Source: Streptomyces sp. A1136
GTDB taxonomy: Bacteria > Actinomycetota > Actinomycetes > Streptomycetales > Streptomycetaceae
Length of the DNA stretch: 64,000 nt
NCBI RefSeq assembly: GCF_004795055.1
Contig: NZ_SSBJ01000012.1
Coordinates: 123,257 to 187,256 of the forward strand
Reading direction: 5' to 3'
The position numbers and the translations under genes are program-made. The notes below the pieces were generated by a model. It saw only the letters and a list, made by a program, of their open reading frames with translations, was not told where the DNA came from and made no database searches. Shown here piece after piece: positions 41,122 to 55,354 of this stretch (position 1 is its first letter; the number at the start of each line of letters is the position of its first letter).

Positions 41122-42393
41122 ATGCCGGAACGGGAAGGGCCGTGGAGGCCGGAGTCGGTCGCGGAGTTCGTCGGGGCGTTGAGGGCGCTCAAGGCGGTGG
41201 AGGGGCTGTCGTTGCGCGAGTTGCAGCGGCGCACCGGCCTGCCCCGGACGACCATCGCGCACGCCCTGCGCGAGGAGCGGCCGTCGCTGCCGCCGTGGGA
41301 CCGGGTCCTGGCCCTGCTGCGGGCCCTGGGGGTGGACGAGGCCGCGCTGCCGGGGTGGAAGCGGGCGTGGACGGGGCTCCGGCTGGCGGCGGACGCCGGT
41401 GCGCGGGCCGGGGGCCCCTCGGAGGCGTCCGACGCGATGCCCGCGCGGGCGAACGCGGCGCCGACGGAAGCCGACGCGGCCCCGGCGGTCGGGGACCCCG
41501 CGGGCGGCGGGTCCGAGGAAGGGGCGTCGGAGACCGTACGGGGACCTCGGCGCGGCCCCTCCCGGCAGCGGGTGCTCGCGCATGCCGCGAGCCTGCTCCT
41601 CGGCGTCTGCGTCGGTGTCGGCGCCATGGAGGGCCTGGCCGGCGTGGACCCCGCCGGGGGGCCGGCCGGCGTCAAAGTGGGGTTCCCGGTGGAGGAGCAG
41701 CCCTGTCCGCCGCCGACGGCCAATCCGGCGCCCTCCTCGGCGGTGGCCGCCGACGCGGGCCCCCGGACCGGGAACGAGCCGGCCGCCTGGGTGGCGCGGG
41801 CCGCCGCCGACCAGCAGATCCTCGGCGGTACCGACGTGGTACTGCCGGTCACCAACGCGGTCACCGCGGGGGACGCGCTCGTCGTCACGATGATGCTGAC
41901 CGCCACCTGCCCGGGCCCGGTCACGGTGACCGACACCCGGGGGAACGCCTTCCGGATCGTGGCCGACGAGACCGACGCGCGGCTGCACCGGACGCTGGTC
42001 CTCGCCGCCTTCCATGTCCGTCCGCTCACCACGGCCGACTCGATCAGGGTGAAGTACCCGCACGCGAGCAAGTACCACGTGGCGGTGGACGAGTTCAGCG
42101 GGATCAGCCGGGCCGTCGGGTACGCGCAGGCGCACGGTGAATCCGGCCAGACCGCCTTCAGCACCTCCTCGACGCGGCTCGATTGCGCCGCCGGGGACCT
42201 CGTGGTGGGCGCGGTCGGCTCCAACAGCGGCACCGCCCCGGTCTTCACCGCCGAGTGGACCGCGCTGCCCGTCCTCAGGCTGTCGTCCTACCGGCTGTCC
42301 GCGGCGTACCGGGTCGTCCCGGCGGACCAGATGTGCGCCGCGACCGGGACCACCACGTCCCAGTGGGGAGCGGCCGCGGTGGTCTTCCGCTGA
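41122..42393 (+). CDS. Membrane-anchored HTH protein with an exported beta-rich domain
   Basis: A 423-aa protein of unusual layout. Residues about 8-72 form a helix-turn-helix (LRALKAVEGLSLRELQRRTGLPRTTIAHALREE). A Pro/Ala/Glu linker follows, then one membrane helix (about 153-175, VLAHAASLLLGVCVGVGAMEGLAG), and finally a beta-sandwich-like exported domain (about 215-423: QQILGGTDVVLPVTNAVTAGDALVVTMM, VTVTDTRGNAFRIVADE, YHVAVDEFSGI, GDLVVGAVGS). This domain otherwise occurs in secreted proteins. It should sense an outside signal and act on DNA. The ATG is 8 nt after GGGGAG. Confidence 0.78.
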   Translation: MPEREGPWRPESVAEFVGALRALKAVEGLSLRELQRRTGLPRTTIAHALREERPSLPPWDRVLALLRALGVDEAALPGWKRAWTGLRLAADAGARAGGPSEASDAMPARANAAPTEADAAPAVGDPAGGGSEEGASETVRGPRRGPSRQRVLAHAASLLLGVCVGVGAMEGLAGVDPAGGPAGVKVGFPVEEQPCPPPTANPAPSSAVAADAGPRTGNEPAAWVARAAADQQILGGTDVVLPVTNAVTAGDALVVTMMLTATCPGPVTVTDTRGNAFRIVADETDARLHRTLVLAAFHVRPLTTADSIRVKYPHASKYHVAVDEFSGISRAVGYAQAHGESGQTAFSTSSTRLDCAAGDLVVGAVGSNSGTAPVFTAEWTALPVLRLSSYRLSAAYRVVPADQMCAATGTTTSQWGAAAVVFR

Positions 42394-42432
42394 GCGGCCC
42401 CCTCCGACGGTGGTCTTCCGCCGAGGGGGGCG
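42394..42432. terminator. Hairpin between two convergent genes
   Basis: GCGGCCCCCTC and GAGGGGGGCGC arms flank a GACGG/CCGCC segment, between the HTH-membrane gene and the convergent sacsin-like gene. Confidence 0.6.
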
Positions 42433-42444
42433 CCTGGGGGTCGG

Positions 42445-45400
42445 CTAGTCGAACCAGCGGTCGCGGGCCAGTTCCGCCGTGCGCGAGGGGTCCTCCAGCA
42501 GGGCCGCGACCTCGAAACGGCGCGGCCACTGGCCCGCCGACCAGGCGAGACCGGCCGCGACGCCCTCCAGGGTGGCGGCGTGGAGGGTGCCGTCCGGGGT
42601 GCGCCGCCAGTCCAGTTCGACGCCGCCCGCCACGAGTTCCCCGTGCTCGACGTACGTCCTCGGCGTGGCGGGCCCCAGCAGTACGCGTACCGCCTCCGGG
42701 ACCTCGTGCTCCTCGCCCGGTGTGGTGACCTCCGCCGGCACGGTGTCCGACAGACGACGGACCTGGAGCAGCTCCGCGAGGTCGGCGGCCAGCGCCGGGG
42801 CGACCGGCAGCAGGGGCAGGCCCGCCGTCAGGGGCAGCAGGTCGGGGGCGTCGGCGATCACCGCGTCGGCCGCGTCCACGACCCGGACCTCCCCGTCCAC
42901 CACCGCCCGCAGGTCGTCCGGGAGGGTGACCTGCTCGGGGTCCAGCTCGGCCAGCGCCCCGTAGAGGGCGTGGAGCTGGCGGTCCGACACCTCGCGGGCG
43001 GGGTCGGCGAGACGGCCCAGGAGCTCGGCCGCGCCGCCGGGCTCGTCCAGCAGGGCGTGCACGGTGGTCCGTACGCCCAGCGCCCGCAGCACCTGCTCGT
43101 CCTCGAAGCCGGTGGCGTCGGCGGGCGTGTACAGGCCGGACAGCAGCGGGTCGCCGCCGGCCGCGCGCAGACCGGCCGGGCGGCGGCCGTCGAGCACGGG
43201 GTGGTCGCGCAGCCACCAGGCGGTGTACGGGCGCACGGAACGGGTGGTGCCGTCGGGGAGCAGGACCCGTACGGGCTGGGTCAGCGCGTCCCGCAGCGGG
43301 GGCTGCGCGAGCATGGCCAGGGCCTGGGGCCAGCGGTCGTCGTCGACGAGGTCCAGGTCCCGTACGCCGATCAGTTCGGTGGCCACCGGCGGCAGGGGGG
43401 TGTCCGGGAGCTGGTCGAGGAGGTCCTCGCACCACACGTCGACGGCGTCCAGCAGGCCCGCGTCGTCCGGTTCGGCGAAGTCGCCCTCGCGCGGCTCCAG
43501 TTCGTCGGGATCGAGGACCACGTCGGTGGCGCGGACCAGCTGGAAGGTGCCCAGCACGCCGACGGCGGCGAGGGTTTCGGCGTCCCACCGTTCGGCGAAC
43601 CCGGCGTCGACGTACGGGATCTCGTCCTCGCGGATCACCGAGGCCAGTGGGGACCCGGGCAGCAGCAGCTCGCCCGCCGGGGTCGGTTCGCCGTCCTCGT
43701 CGGGGAGGGCGAGGGCGCCCAGCCACGGCTCGTCACCGGGCTCCAGACCGGCGTCCCGGACCAGCGTCAGGACCATCTCGGCCAGTTCGTCGGGGTCCGG
43801 CGCGTCCTCGTCCCAGATCTCACCCGCGTCCAGCGAGGCCGCCACCGCCGCCCGGACCTGCGGGGTCGTCAGGACCGCGCGCGGGGTCGCGGGCAGGGCG
43901 CCCAGCTTCTCCAGCAGCGGGTGGGCGGCCTCGGGGTGCGCCACCTTGAGGCCGAGGCGGGCCAGCCCCGCGGGGGTGTCGGCGCCGGGGAGCAGGATGT
44001 GGCGCGGTCCGATCGCGGTCCTGCCGTCGGCGAGCGGCACGGGCAGGCCGGAGAGCCGGTCCGGGTCGACCCCGGCGAGGCTGTCGTAGAGCCGGTGCCA
44101 CCACTCGGGGGTGCGCTCGATGCCCGCGATCCGCTCGATGGCCTCGCCCAACGGAAGCCGGCCCACACCCAGGTGGCGCAGCTCGGGGCGGCGCTCCAGC
44201 CCGGCCGGGAGCAGGGTCGGCAGTACCTCCGCCAGGACCCGTACCGTGTCGACGCCCGCGCCCTCGACCACCTCCGCCTCGAAGGGGCGCAGCGCCTTCA
44301 GCTCCTCGGAGGGCGCGGCGGGCGCGAGGAACGCCGTCCGGGGCAGCCGCCGCAGGACGGCGCCGCGCAGGGCCCCGTCGAGCTCGCTCTTGCCGAGCGG
44401 GCCGGGTACGAGATCCACCACGTCGGTGCTCACCGGCTCCCAGGCGCCCAGGAGTTCGGCGTAGGCGTCGGCGGCGCGCTCCACGAGGAAGTCGGTCAGC
44501 GGTCCGGGCGCGGGATGGCGGCGGCTGGTGTCCAGTGGCAGCGAGGCGATGAGCAGGGCGGGGATGCCCAGCGGCTCGTCGGTCGGGGTCGGGGCGTGGA
44601 TGACGGGGGCGGTGCGCGGGTAGAGGGGCGCGCCTTCGATGTCGGCGGGCACCGCCCAGGTGACCGTCCAGAAGGGGCGCAGCCGCTCCTCCACGGGCCG
44701 GTCGGCGAGCAGGGCGGGCTCGATGGGGCCGCTGTGGCGGACGGTGCGCCAGCGGTGCGTACCGGAAGCGGAATCCTCGATGACGGTGTACGGGCCCTCG
44801 GCGCGCCGGTACAGCACCCGGTGCCCGGCGGCCGGGGTCTCCACAACGACCTCGCGCAGCCCGGGCAGGGTCAGGAGCAGGGCGTCGTCGATCCCGGCCA
44901 GCAGCCGCTCCACCAGTTCCTCGGCGGCGGCGTCGCGCAGCGGGAGGACCACGACGGTGTCGTAGCCCTGGGGGGCGGTGCCCTCGGCGGGCAACGGCAG
45001 GCGCAGCAGCGGGACGTGGCCGTCGCGCCGGCGCAGCTCGTCCCCGAGGCCGGGGCTGCCGCCCGCGGCCTCACGGGCCAGTTCGCGGGCCTCGGCCAGG
45101 GACCAGCGGACGCCGCCGTGGCGGCCGAGTACGGCGGGCTCGTCGGTGACGGCGAGGACCGCCGCGAAGCCGACGCCGAAGCGGCCCACGGTCTCGGCGG
45201 AACCACCGGAACCGCCGGAACCCCCGGAACCGGCCGGCTCCCGCTTCGCGGAGGCCCGTAGCGTCGACAGCGATTCGACGCCCGCCGCGTCCAACGGGGC
45301 ACCGGTGTTGGCGACGGCGAGCACCGCGTGGGCGTGTTCGTCGTCACCGGGGTGCAGGGTGAGCCGCAGGCGTCCCGGTACCCCGGCGCGGGCGGCCGCG

Positions 45401-45591
45401 TCGGCGGCGTTCTGGGCCAGTTCGACCACGAGGCGGTCGCGGTAGCCGCCCAGCGCCAGGTCCTCCTCGGCGTTGGCGTCCTCGCGGAACCGGGCCGGGC
45501 CCGCGCCCCACGCGTCGAGCACCCCGCGCCGCAACCTGGCCGTACCGAAGGGGTCCACGCCGCCCTGGGCCGCCGTCACTCGCACGCTCAC
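42445..45591 (-). CDS. Sacsin/Hsp90-like GHKL ATPase, large protein
   Basis: A 1048-aa cytoplasmic protein. The N-terminal 250 residues form a Bergerat-type ATP site: N box with ELAQNAADAAARAG, a Gly-rich insertion (SGGSGGSGGS) and GRFGVGFAAVLAV. The rest is helical and resembles the unassigned region of bacterial sacsin-N-terminal-like/Hsp90-like proteins, without the Hsp90 C-terminal domain. The start is the GTG at 45591, with GGAGG 7 nt upstream; the longer frame to 45648 is unrelated. Chaperone-like activity is inferred. Sequence between serC and this gene is closed by a strong terminator. Confidence 0.85.
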   Translation of the reverse strand: MSVRVTAAQGGVDPFGTARLRRGVLDAWGAGPARFREDANAEEDLALGGYRDRLVVELAQNAADAAARAGVPGRLRLTLHPGDDEHAHAVLAVANTGAPLDAAGVESLSTLRASAKREPAGSGGSGGSGGSAETVGRFGVGFAAVLAVTDEPAVLGRHGGVRWSLAEARELAREAAGGSPGLGDELRRRDGHVPLLRLPLPAEGTAPQGYDTVVVLPLRDAAAEELVERLLAGIDDALLLTLPGLREVVVETPAAGHRVLYRRAEGPYTVIEDSASGTHRWRTVRHSGPIEPALLADRPVEERLRPFWTVTWAVPADIEGAPLYPRTAPVIHAPTPTDEPLGIPALLIASLPLDTSRRHPAPGPLTDFLVERAADAYAELLGAWEPVSTDVVDLVPGPLGKSELDGALRGAVLRRLPRTAFLAPAAPSEELKALRPFEAEVVEGAGVDTVRVLAEVLPTLLPAGLERRPELRHLGVGRLPLGEAIERIAGIERTPEWWHRLYDSLAGVDPDRLSGLPVPLADGRTAIGPRHILLPGADTPAGLARLGLKVAHPEAAHPLLEKLGALPATPRAVLTTPQVRAAVAASLDAGEIWDEDAPDPDELAEMVLTLVRDAGLEPGDEPWLGALALPDEDGEPTPAGELLLPGSPLASVIREDEIPYVDAGFAERWDAETLAAVGVLGTFQLVRATDVVLDPDELEPREGDFAEPDDAGLLDAVDVWCEDLLDQLPDTPLPPVATELIGVRDLDLVDDDRWPQALAMLAQPPLRDALTQPVRVLLPDGTTRSVRPYTAWWLRDHPVLDGRRPAGLRAAGGDPLLSGLYTPADATGFEDEQVLRALGVRTTVHALLDEPGGAAELLGRLADPAREVSDRQLHALYGALAELDPEQVTLPDDLRAVVDGEVRVVDAADAVIADAPDLLPLTAGLPLLPVAPALAADLAELLQVRRLSDTVPAEVTTPGEEHEVPEAVRVLLGPATPRTYVEHGELVAGGVELDWRRTPDGTLHAATLEGVAAGLAWSAGQWPRRFEVAALLEDPSRTAELARDRWFD

Positions 45592-45711
45592 GCCGCTGCC
45601 TCCAAGTATCTGTGGACCCGCACCGGGGCGCTCGGCCCCGGACCTCATGAAGGTATCGCGTGCGGGCGGCCTCCCGGCCGGTGAGGTGCGCGAACACCAC
45701 CCGCGGGGGGA

Positions 45712-45755
45712 ACGACGGGGCCCCCGGCGCCGGGCGGCACCGGGGGCCCCGTCGT
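45712..45755 (-). terminator. Strong terminator hairpin downstream of serC
   Basis: Perfect 16-bp arms (ACGACGGGGCCCCCGG and its complement) with a 12-nt loop, immediately after the serC stop codon. It separates serC from the sacsin-like gene on the same strand. Confidence 0.85.
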
Positions 45756-45768
45756 ACGGACCTTCGCG

Positions 45769-49723
<3,955 letters not shown>

Positions 49724-49787
49724 CGGGGGTTACGGGGGTGTGCGCAATGTAAGGCGAAGCATGGCACCGCACCCGTTACCCACCCCT

Positions 49788-49793
49788 TAGCCT
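49788..49793 (+). promoter_or_regulatory. -10 hexamer TAGCCT for a leaderless mRNA
   Basis: TAGCCT is followed by 6 nt and the ATG at 49800. Confidence 0.55.
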
Positions 49794-49799
49794 GGTGGA

Positions 49800-50795
49800 A
49801 TGACCCCGTCCTCTTCGGCTCCCTCGGCTCCCTCGGCTCCCGGCACCGTGCCCGCGTCCCTCGACGGCGCGCCCCGCGACGCGGCGCCGTCCGCCACCGG
49901 TGCCCGGGCGCGGTTCGGGCCGGTCGCGCTGGTGGTCTCGGCGGGGATCTCGGTGCAGTTCGGCGCCGCCCTCGCCGTCATGGTGATGCCCCGGACGGGC
50001 GCCGCGGGCGTGGTCACCCTGCGGCTCGCGGCGGCGGCACTGGTGCTGTTGCTGGTGTGCCGGCCCAAGGTGCGCGGCTACGCGCGGGCCGACTGGAGCA
50101 CCGTGTTCTGGTTCGGCGTGACGATGGCCGGCATGAACGGCCTCTTCTACCAGGCCATCGACCGCATCCCGCTCGGACCAGCGGTGACCCTGGAGGTCCT
50201 CGGTCCGCTCGCCCTGTCCGTGATCGTCTCCCGGCGGCTGGTGAACCTGCTGTGGGCCGGCCTGGCCCTGGCCGGGGTGGCCCTGCTCGCCGGCCACGGC
50301 GAGGGCGGCTTCGGCGGGCTCGACTCGCTGGGCGCCGCTTTCGCGGTCGGGGCGGGCGCGATGTGGGCGGCGTACATCGTCTTCAGCGCGCGGACGGGCC
50401 GCCGCTTCCCGCAGGCGGACGGCCTGGCCCTGGCGATGGCGGTGGCCGCGGTCATCTCCCTGCCGCTCGGGGTGGTCGAGGCCGGTTCCGACCTCGTCGT
50501 CCCGAGCACCCTGGCGCTGGGGCTGGGCGTGGCCGTCATGTCCTCCGTCCTGCCGTACACGCTGGAACTGCTGGCCCTGCGCCGGTTGCCCGCCCCGACC
50601 TTCGCGATCCTGATGAGCCTGGAGCCGGCCATCGCGGCGAGCGCCGGCTTCCTGGTCCTGCACCAGGGCATGTCCGTGGCGGACGCCCTCGCGATCGCCC
50701 TGGTCATCGCGGCGAGCATGGGCGCGGTCCGCTCCCAGACCGCCGCCCCGCCCGCCGCCCCGCCCGGCGGCCCGTCCGCCGCCCCGGCCTCGTAG
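49800..50795 (+). CDS. EamA/DMT family transporter (RhtA-like exporter)
   Basis: A 331-aa transporter with ten membrane segments in two EamA repeats. The N-terminal Ser/Pro/Ala-rich cytoplasmic stretch (residues 1-38) precedes FGPVALVVSAGISVQFGAALAVMVMPRTGAAGVVTLRLAAAALVLLLV, and the second repeat has DSLGAAFAVGAGAMWAAYIVFSARTGRRFP with the EamA signature SLEPAIAASAGFLVLHQG. Homology is closest to inner-membrane threonine/homoserine exporters (RhtA), so amino-acid export is plausible. TAGCCT 6 nt upstream supports the ATG. It is convergent with the hydrolase gene. Confidence 0.9.
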   Translation: MTPSSSAPSAPSAPGTVPASLDGAPRDAAPSATGARARFGPVALVVSAGISVQFGAALAVMVMPRTGAAGVVTLRLAAAALVLLLVCRPKVRGYARADWSTVFWFGVTMAGMNGLFYQAIDRIPLGPAVTLEVLGPLALSVIVSRRLVNLLWAGLALAGVALLAGHGEGGFGGLDSLGAAFAVGAGAMWAAYIVFSARTGRRFPQADGLALAMAVAAVISLPLGVVEAGSDLVVPSTLALGLGVAVMSSVLPYTLELLALRRLPAPTFAILMSLEPAIAASAGFLVLHQGMSVADALAIALVIAASMGAVRSQTAAPPAAPPGGPSAAPAS

Positions 50796-50805
50796 ACCGG
50801 CGGCC

Positions 50806-52428
50806 TCAGCCCAGCGGCAGGTCCAGGTACGAGGGCGTCCGCTCCGGTGAGGTGAAGGAGAGCGTGGCGCGCGGCAGGTTGGGGTCCGCGTAGAACGGGT
50901 CGCGGGCGTCGATGACCAGCAGGACGCGGTGGCCGCGCGGCACGTCGTACGCCGTCGCCTGGAGGTCGATGTCCGCGCTGATCAGACTGTCCGGCGCCGA
51001 GTCGAGGTCGCTGAACGGGGCGTGCGTGATGATGTGGGCCGTCCCGTCGGGCGCCGTGTCCAGGAGGTACGCGACGAAACCGGAGCCCGGGTTCGCGGCC
51101 CGGTACGTCACCCGCAGTCGGGGCGTGCCGCGCAGGCGCAGGCCCGCCTCCTCGGGCGCGCCGGCCCAGACCGCGGCCACCGAGCGGTCGATGTCGTCGG
51201 TCGGATAGGCCTTCGGCAGACCGGCGATCTCCGCGTAGCCGGAGCGGACGATCTCGTCGGCGACGGTCGCCGGCGTGTCCATCCCGCACACGACGGTCGC
51301 GGCCCAGCCCGCCTCGGGCTTCTCGGCCAGTTCGCCGTCGCCCGTCAGGTGTACCCGGTGGACGCGCCCGGTCAGGGCGTGCCAGGTGGGGCTCGCTTCG
51401 AGCGCCTTGCCCCACATCACCTCGGCGACCACCTGCCCCTCGGCGGCGATGCCGTTGTCGATGCCCCTGAGATGGTGGTCGAACCAGCGGTGCGCGTCGG
51501 TCCAGATCCGGTTCGGCAGGCCGAGCATGCCCGGCATCTCGGGGCCCGAGTGGTCGCCGATGGAGAGGTCGAGGCGCTTGGGGCCGGTGAGTTCGTTGAA
51601 CATCCTCACGGTCTGGTTGCCCGGGAAGAGCGTCTCGTGCCAGGCCTGTGCGAACAGCACCGGAACCCGGCGGCGGTTGAGTTCCTTGACGTGGGTGAAC
51701 GGCGAGCGGGGCTCGGCCCAGCGCAGAGTGCCCTCGATGTCGCGGTTGGCCAGGACGTTCTCGAAGACGGCCTCCGTCTGCGGGCTGAGCCGGGCCCGCG
51801 CCGCGGCGCCCAGCAGTGCCTGTACGGCGCCGACGTGGCGGGTGGAGTTCTCCAGGAACGCCTCGCCCAGGTCGCCCCAGGTGCTCATCGCCACGACCGC
51901 GTCCACGCGGGAGTCGTGCGCGGCGACGAGCTGGCCGATGCCGGAGCCGTACGAGTCCCCGAGGAAGCCGATCTTCGTGACGGGCCCCGCGGTGCGCTCG
52001 ATGAGGTGGTCCAGGGCCCGACTGCCGTCGGCGACGTCGAGCGGGCCGGCGACCTCGACCTGTCCCTCGGAGGCGCCGAACCCGCGCGCGGTGTAGGCGA
52101 GCACGTCGTACCCGCGCACGGCGAACAGGCCGGCCTGCACGGCGTACGCGAGCCAGCCGACGTCCGTCCACGGCGAGGGCATCACGATCACCGGGCGGGG
52201 CTGCGGCCCGGTGTGCCGCCACAGGGCGGCGTCGAGCAGCGCGCCGCCGGCGCCGGTGACCTTGCCGCGGCTGAACACGACGAGCGCCCGCGCCTCGGTC
52301 GCATCGGCGGCGCGGGCCGGGGACAGCCCCGTGACGTCGCCGGTTTCCAGGGCGGTGACGAAGGCGGTCAGGGCGGTGGCGTCGAGCTCGGGGTAGAGGG
52401 AGAAGGCGGCTGGGTTCGCGTACGTCAC
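50806..52428 (-). CDS. CocE/NonD family serine hydrolase
   Basis: A 540-aa alpha/beta-hydrolase with the X-Pro dipeptidyl-peptidase/cocaine esterase layout. The nucleophile elbow is GFLGDSYGSGIG (residues about 151-162), a helical cap occupies about 175-290, and the acid/His part has IGDHSGPEMPG. The C-terminal beta-sandwich (about 370-540) shows LRVTYRAANPGSGFVAYLLDTAPDG and PRGHRVLLVIDARDP. It probably cleaves an ester or acyl group; no signal peptide is seen. The GTG at 52428 has AGAGGA upstream. It diverges from the acyl-CoA cluster. Confidence 0.9.
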   Translation of the reverse strand: MTYANPAAFSLYPELDATALTAFVTALETGDVTGLSPARAADATEARALVVFSRGKVTGAGGALLDAALWRHTGPQPRPVIVMPSPWTDVGWLAYAVQAGLFAVRGYDVLAYTARGFGASEGQVEVAGPLDVADGSRALDHLIERTAGPVTKIGFLGDSYGSGIGQLVAAHDSRVDAVVAMSTWGDLGEAFLENSTRHVGAVQALLGAAARARLSPQTEAVFENVLANRDIEGTLRWAEPRSPFTHVKELNRRRVPVLFAQAWHETLFPGNQTVRMFNELTGPKRLDLSIGDHSGPEMPGMLGLPNRIWTDAHRWFDHHLRGIDNGIAAEGQVVAEVMWGKALEASPTWHALTGRVHRVHLTGDGELAEKPEAGWAATVVCGMDTPATVADEIVRSGYAEIAGLPKAYPTDDIDRSVAAVWAGAPEEAGLRLRGTPRLRVTYRAANPGSGFVAYLLDTAPDGTAHIITHAPFSDLDSAPDSLISADIDLQATAYDVPRGHRVLLVIDARDPFYADPNLPRATLSFTSPERTPSYLDLPLG

Positions 52429-52778
52429 GTCGGTTCGTCCTCTTCGTCGAGTGCCTCACGTGCCATGACAGGAACGGATGTCCGCGCTCCGCGCCGCGCG
52501 CACGCGCCGCGGCTGCCGGCGGGGGATTCAGTATCGGCGCGACATCGCAGACCTTCCGCGGTTTTCCGGCGTACGGCCGAAATCGCCCCGGTGTCGACGG
52601 GCGGAGCTCGGCAGCGGTTGCCCATGCCGGGACCACCGGCGCGCCAATTCGCCTCCCCCGGCGTGCAGTTGTGCGCCTGGCGGGAACGCGACAGCCGCCG
52701 CGCAAATCATGCAAGCATGCTTGATTGTTTTGCGCACCCCTGCCAGGCTTCCCCCCACGCCGAGAAGGGGAGCGCACC
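52429..52778. promoter_or_regulatory. Control region of the AtuA/carboxylase operon with a 12-bp palindrome
   Basis: A 350-bp divergent intergenic stretch. CAAGCATGCTTG at 52712-52723 is a perfect 12-bp palindrome in an AT-rich patch, 56 bp before the first operon gene. It is a plausible operator for the TetR regulator encoded at 61085, but the pairing is inferred from position only. No other gene is convincing here. Confidence 0.6.
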
Positions 52779-53590
52779 GTGCCCGATCCGTCCGCTGTCG
52801 CCGTCTTCGCCGATCTCCACGCGGAGGGAGGCGAACTGGACGCGTTGGTAGGCGAGTTGCCGAAGGACGCGTGGGCGAGGCCCACGCCCGCCGCCGGCTG
52901 GACCATCGCCCACCAGATCGCCCACCTGCACTGGACCGACCGCGCCTCGCTGCTCGCCCTCACCGACGCCGAGGGCTTCGCGGTCATGGCCGAGGAGGCG
53001 ACGAAGTCCCCCGACACCTTCGTGGACGAGGGCGCCGACGAGGGGGCGCTGCTGGACCCCGCCGAGTTGCTGGCCCGGTGGCGGGAGGGACGGGCCGCGC
53101 TCGACGAGGCCCTCGCCGCGGCCGACCCCGGGGCGCGTTTCCCCTGGTACGGGCCTCCGATGAAGGCCGCGTCGATGGCGAGCGCCCGGCTGATGGAGAC
53201 CTGGGCGCACGGGCAGGACGTCGCGGACGCCCTCGGCGTACGACGCACCCCGACGGCCCGGCTCCGGCACGTCGCACGGATCGGCGTGCGGGCCCGGGAC
53301 TACGCGTACGCGGTACGGGGCCTGCCGGTGCCGGGAGAGCCGTTCCGGGTGGAACTGCTCGCCCCGGACGGCGCGGGAACGTGGCTGTTCGGCCCGGAAG
53401 ACGCCGGTCAGCGGATCACGGGGCCGGCGCTGGACTTCTGCCTGCTGGTGACCCGGCGCGCCCACCGCGCCGACCTGGCCCTGACGGCGACCGGCCCCGA
53501 CGCCGACCGCTGGCTGGACATCGCCCAGGCCTTCGCGGGCCCGCCGGGAGCCGACCGCGCACCCTCGGCGGCCGACGCGGAGGGCTCCCG

Positions 53591-53594
<4 letters not shown>
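52779..53594 (+). CDS. TIGR03084 family DinB/maleylpyruvate-isomerase-like protein
   Basis: A 271-aa protein of a mycothiol-dependent-enzyme-like (DinB/MDMPI) superfamily. The four-helix part has a metal-site pattern: [17 protein letters not shown] (about 48-64) and [15 protein letters not shown] (about 146-160). The C-terminal part is a small beta domain ([38 protein letters not shown]). Members of this group are found beside fatty-acid or isoprenoid catabolism genes; the activity is unknown. The GTG at 52779 follows AAGGGGAG. Its stop overlaps the AtuA start (GTGA). Confidence 0.85.

Positions 53595-55350
<1,756 letters not shown>

Positions 55351-55354
<4 letters not shown>

Noticed and set aside
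49775..53248. Long minus-strand frames over the DMT transporter and hydrolase
   Set aside because: Frames carry mixed shadow sequence; the real genes are supported by domain motifs on their own frames.
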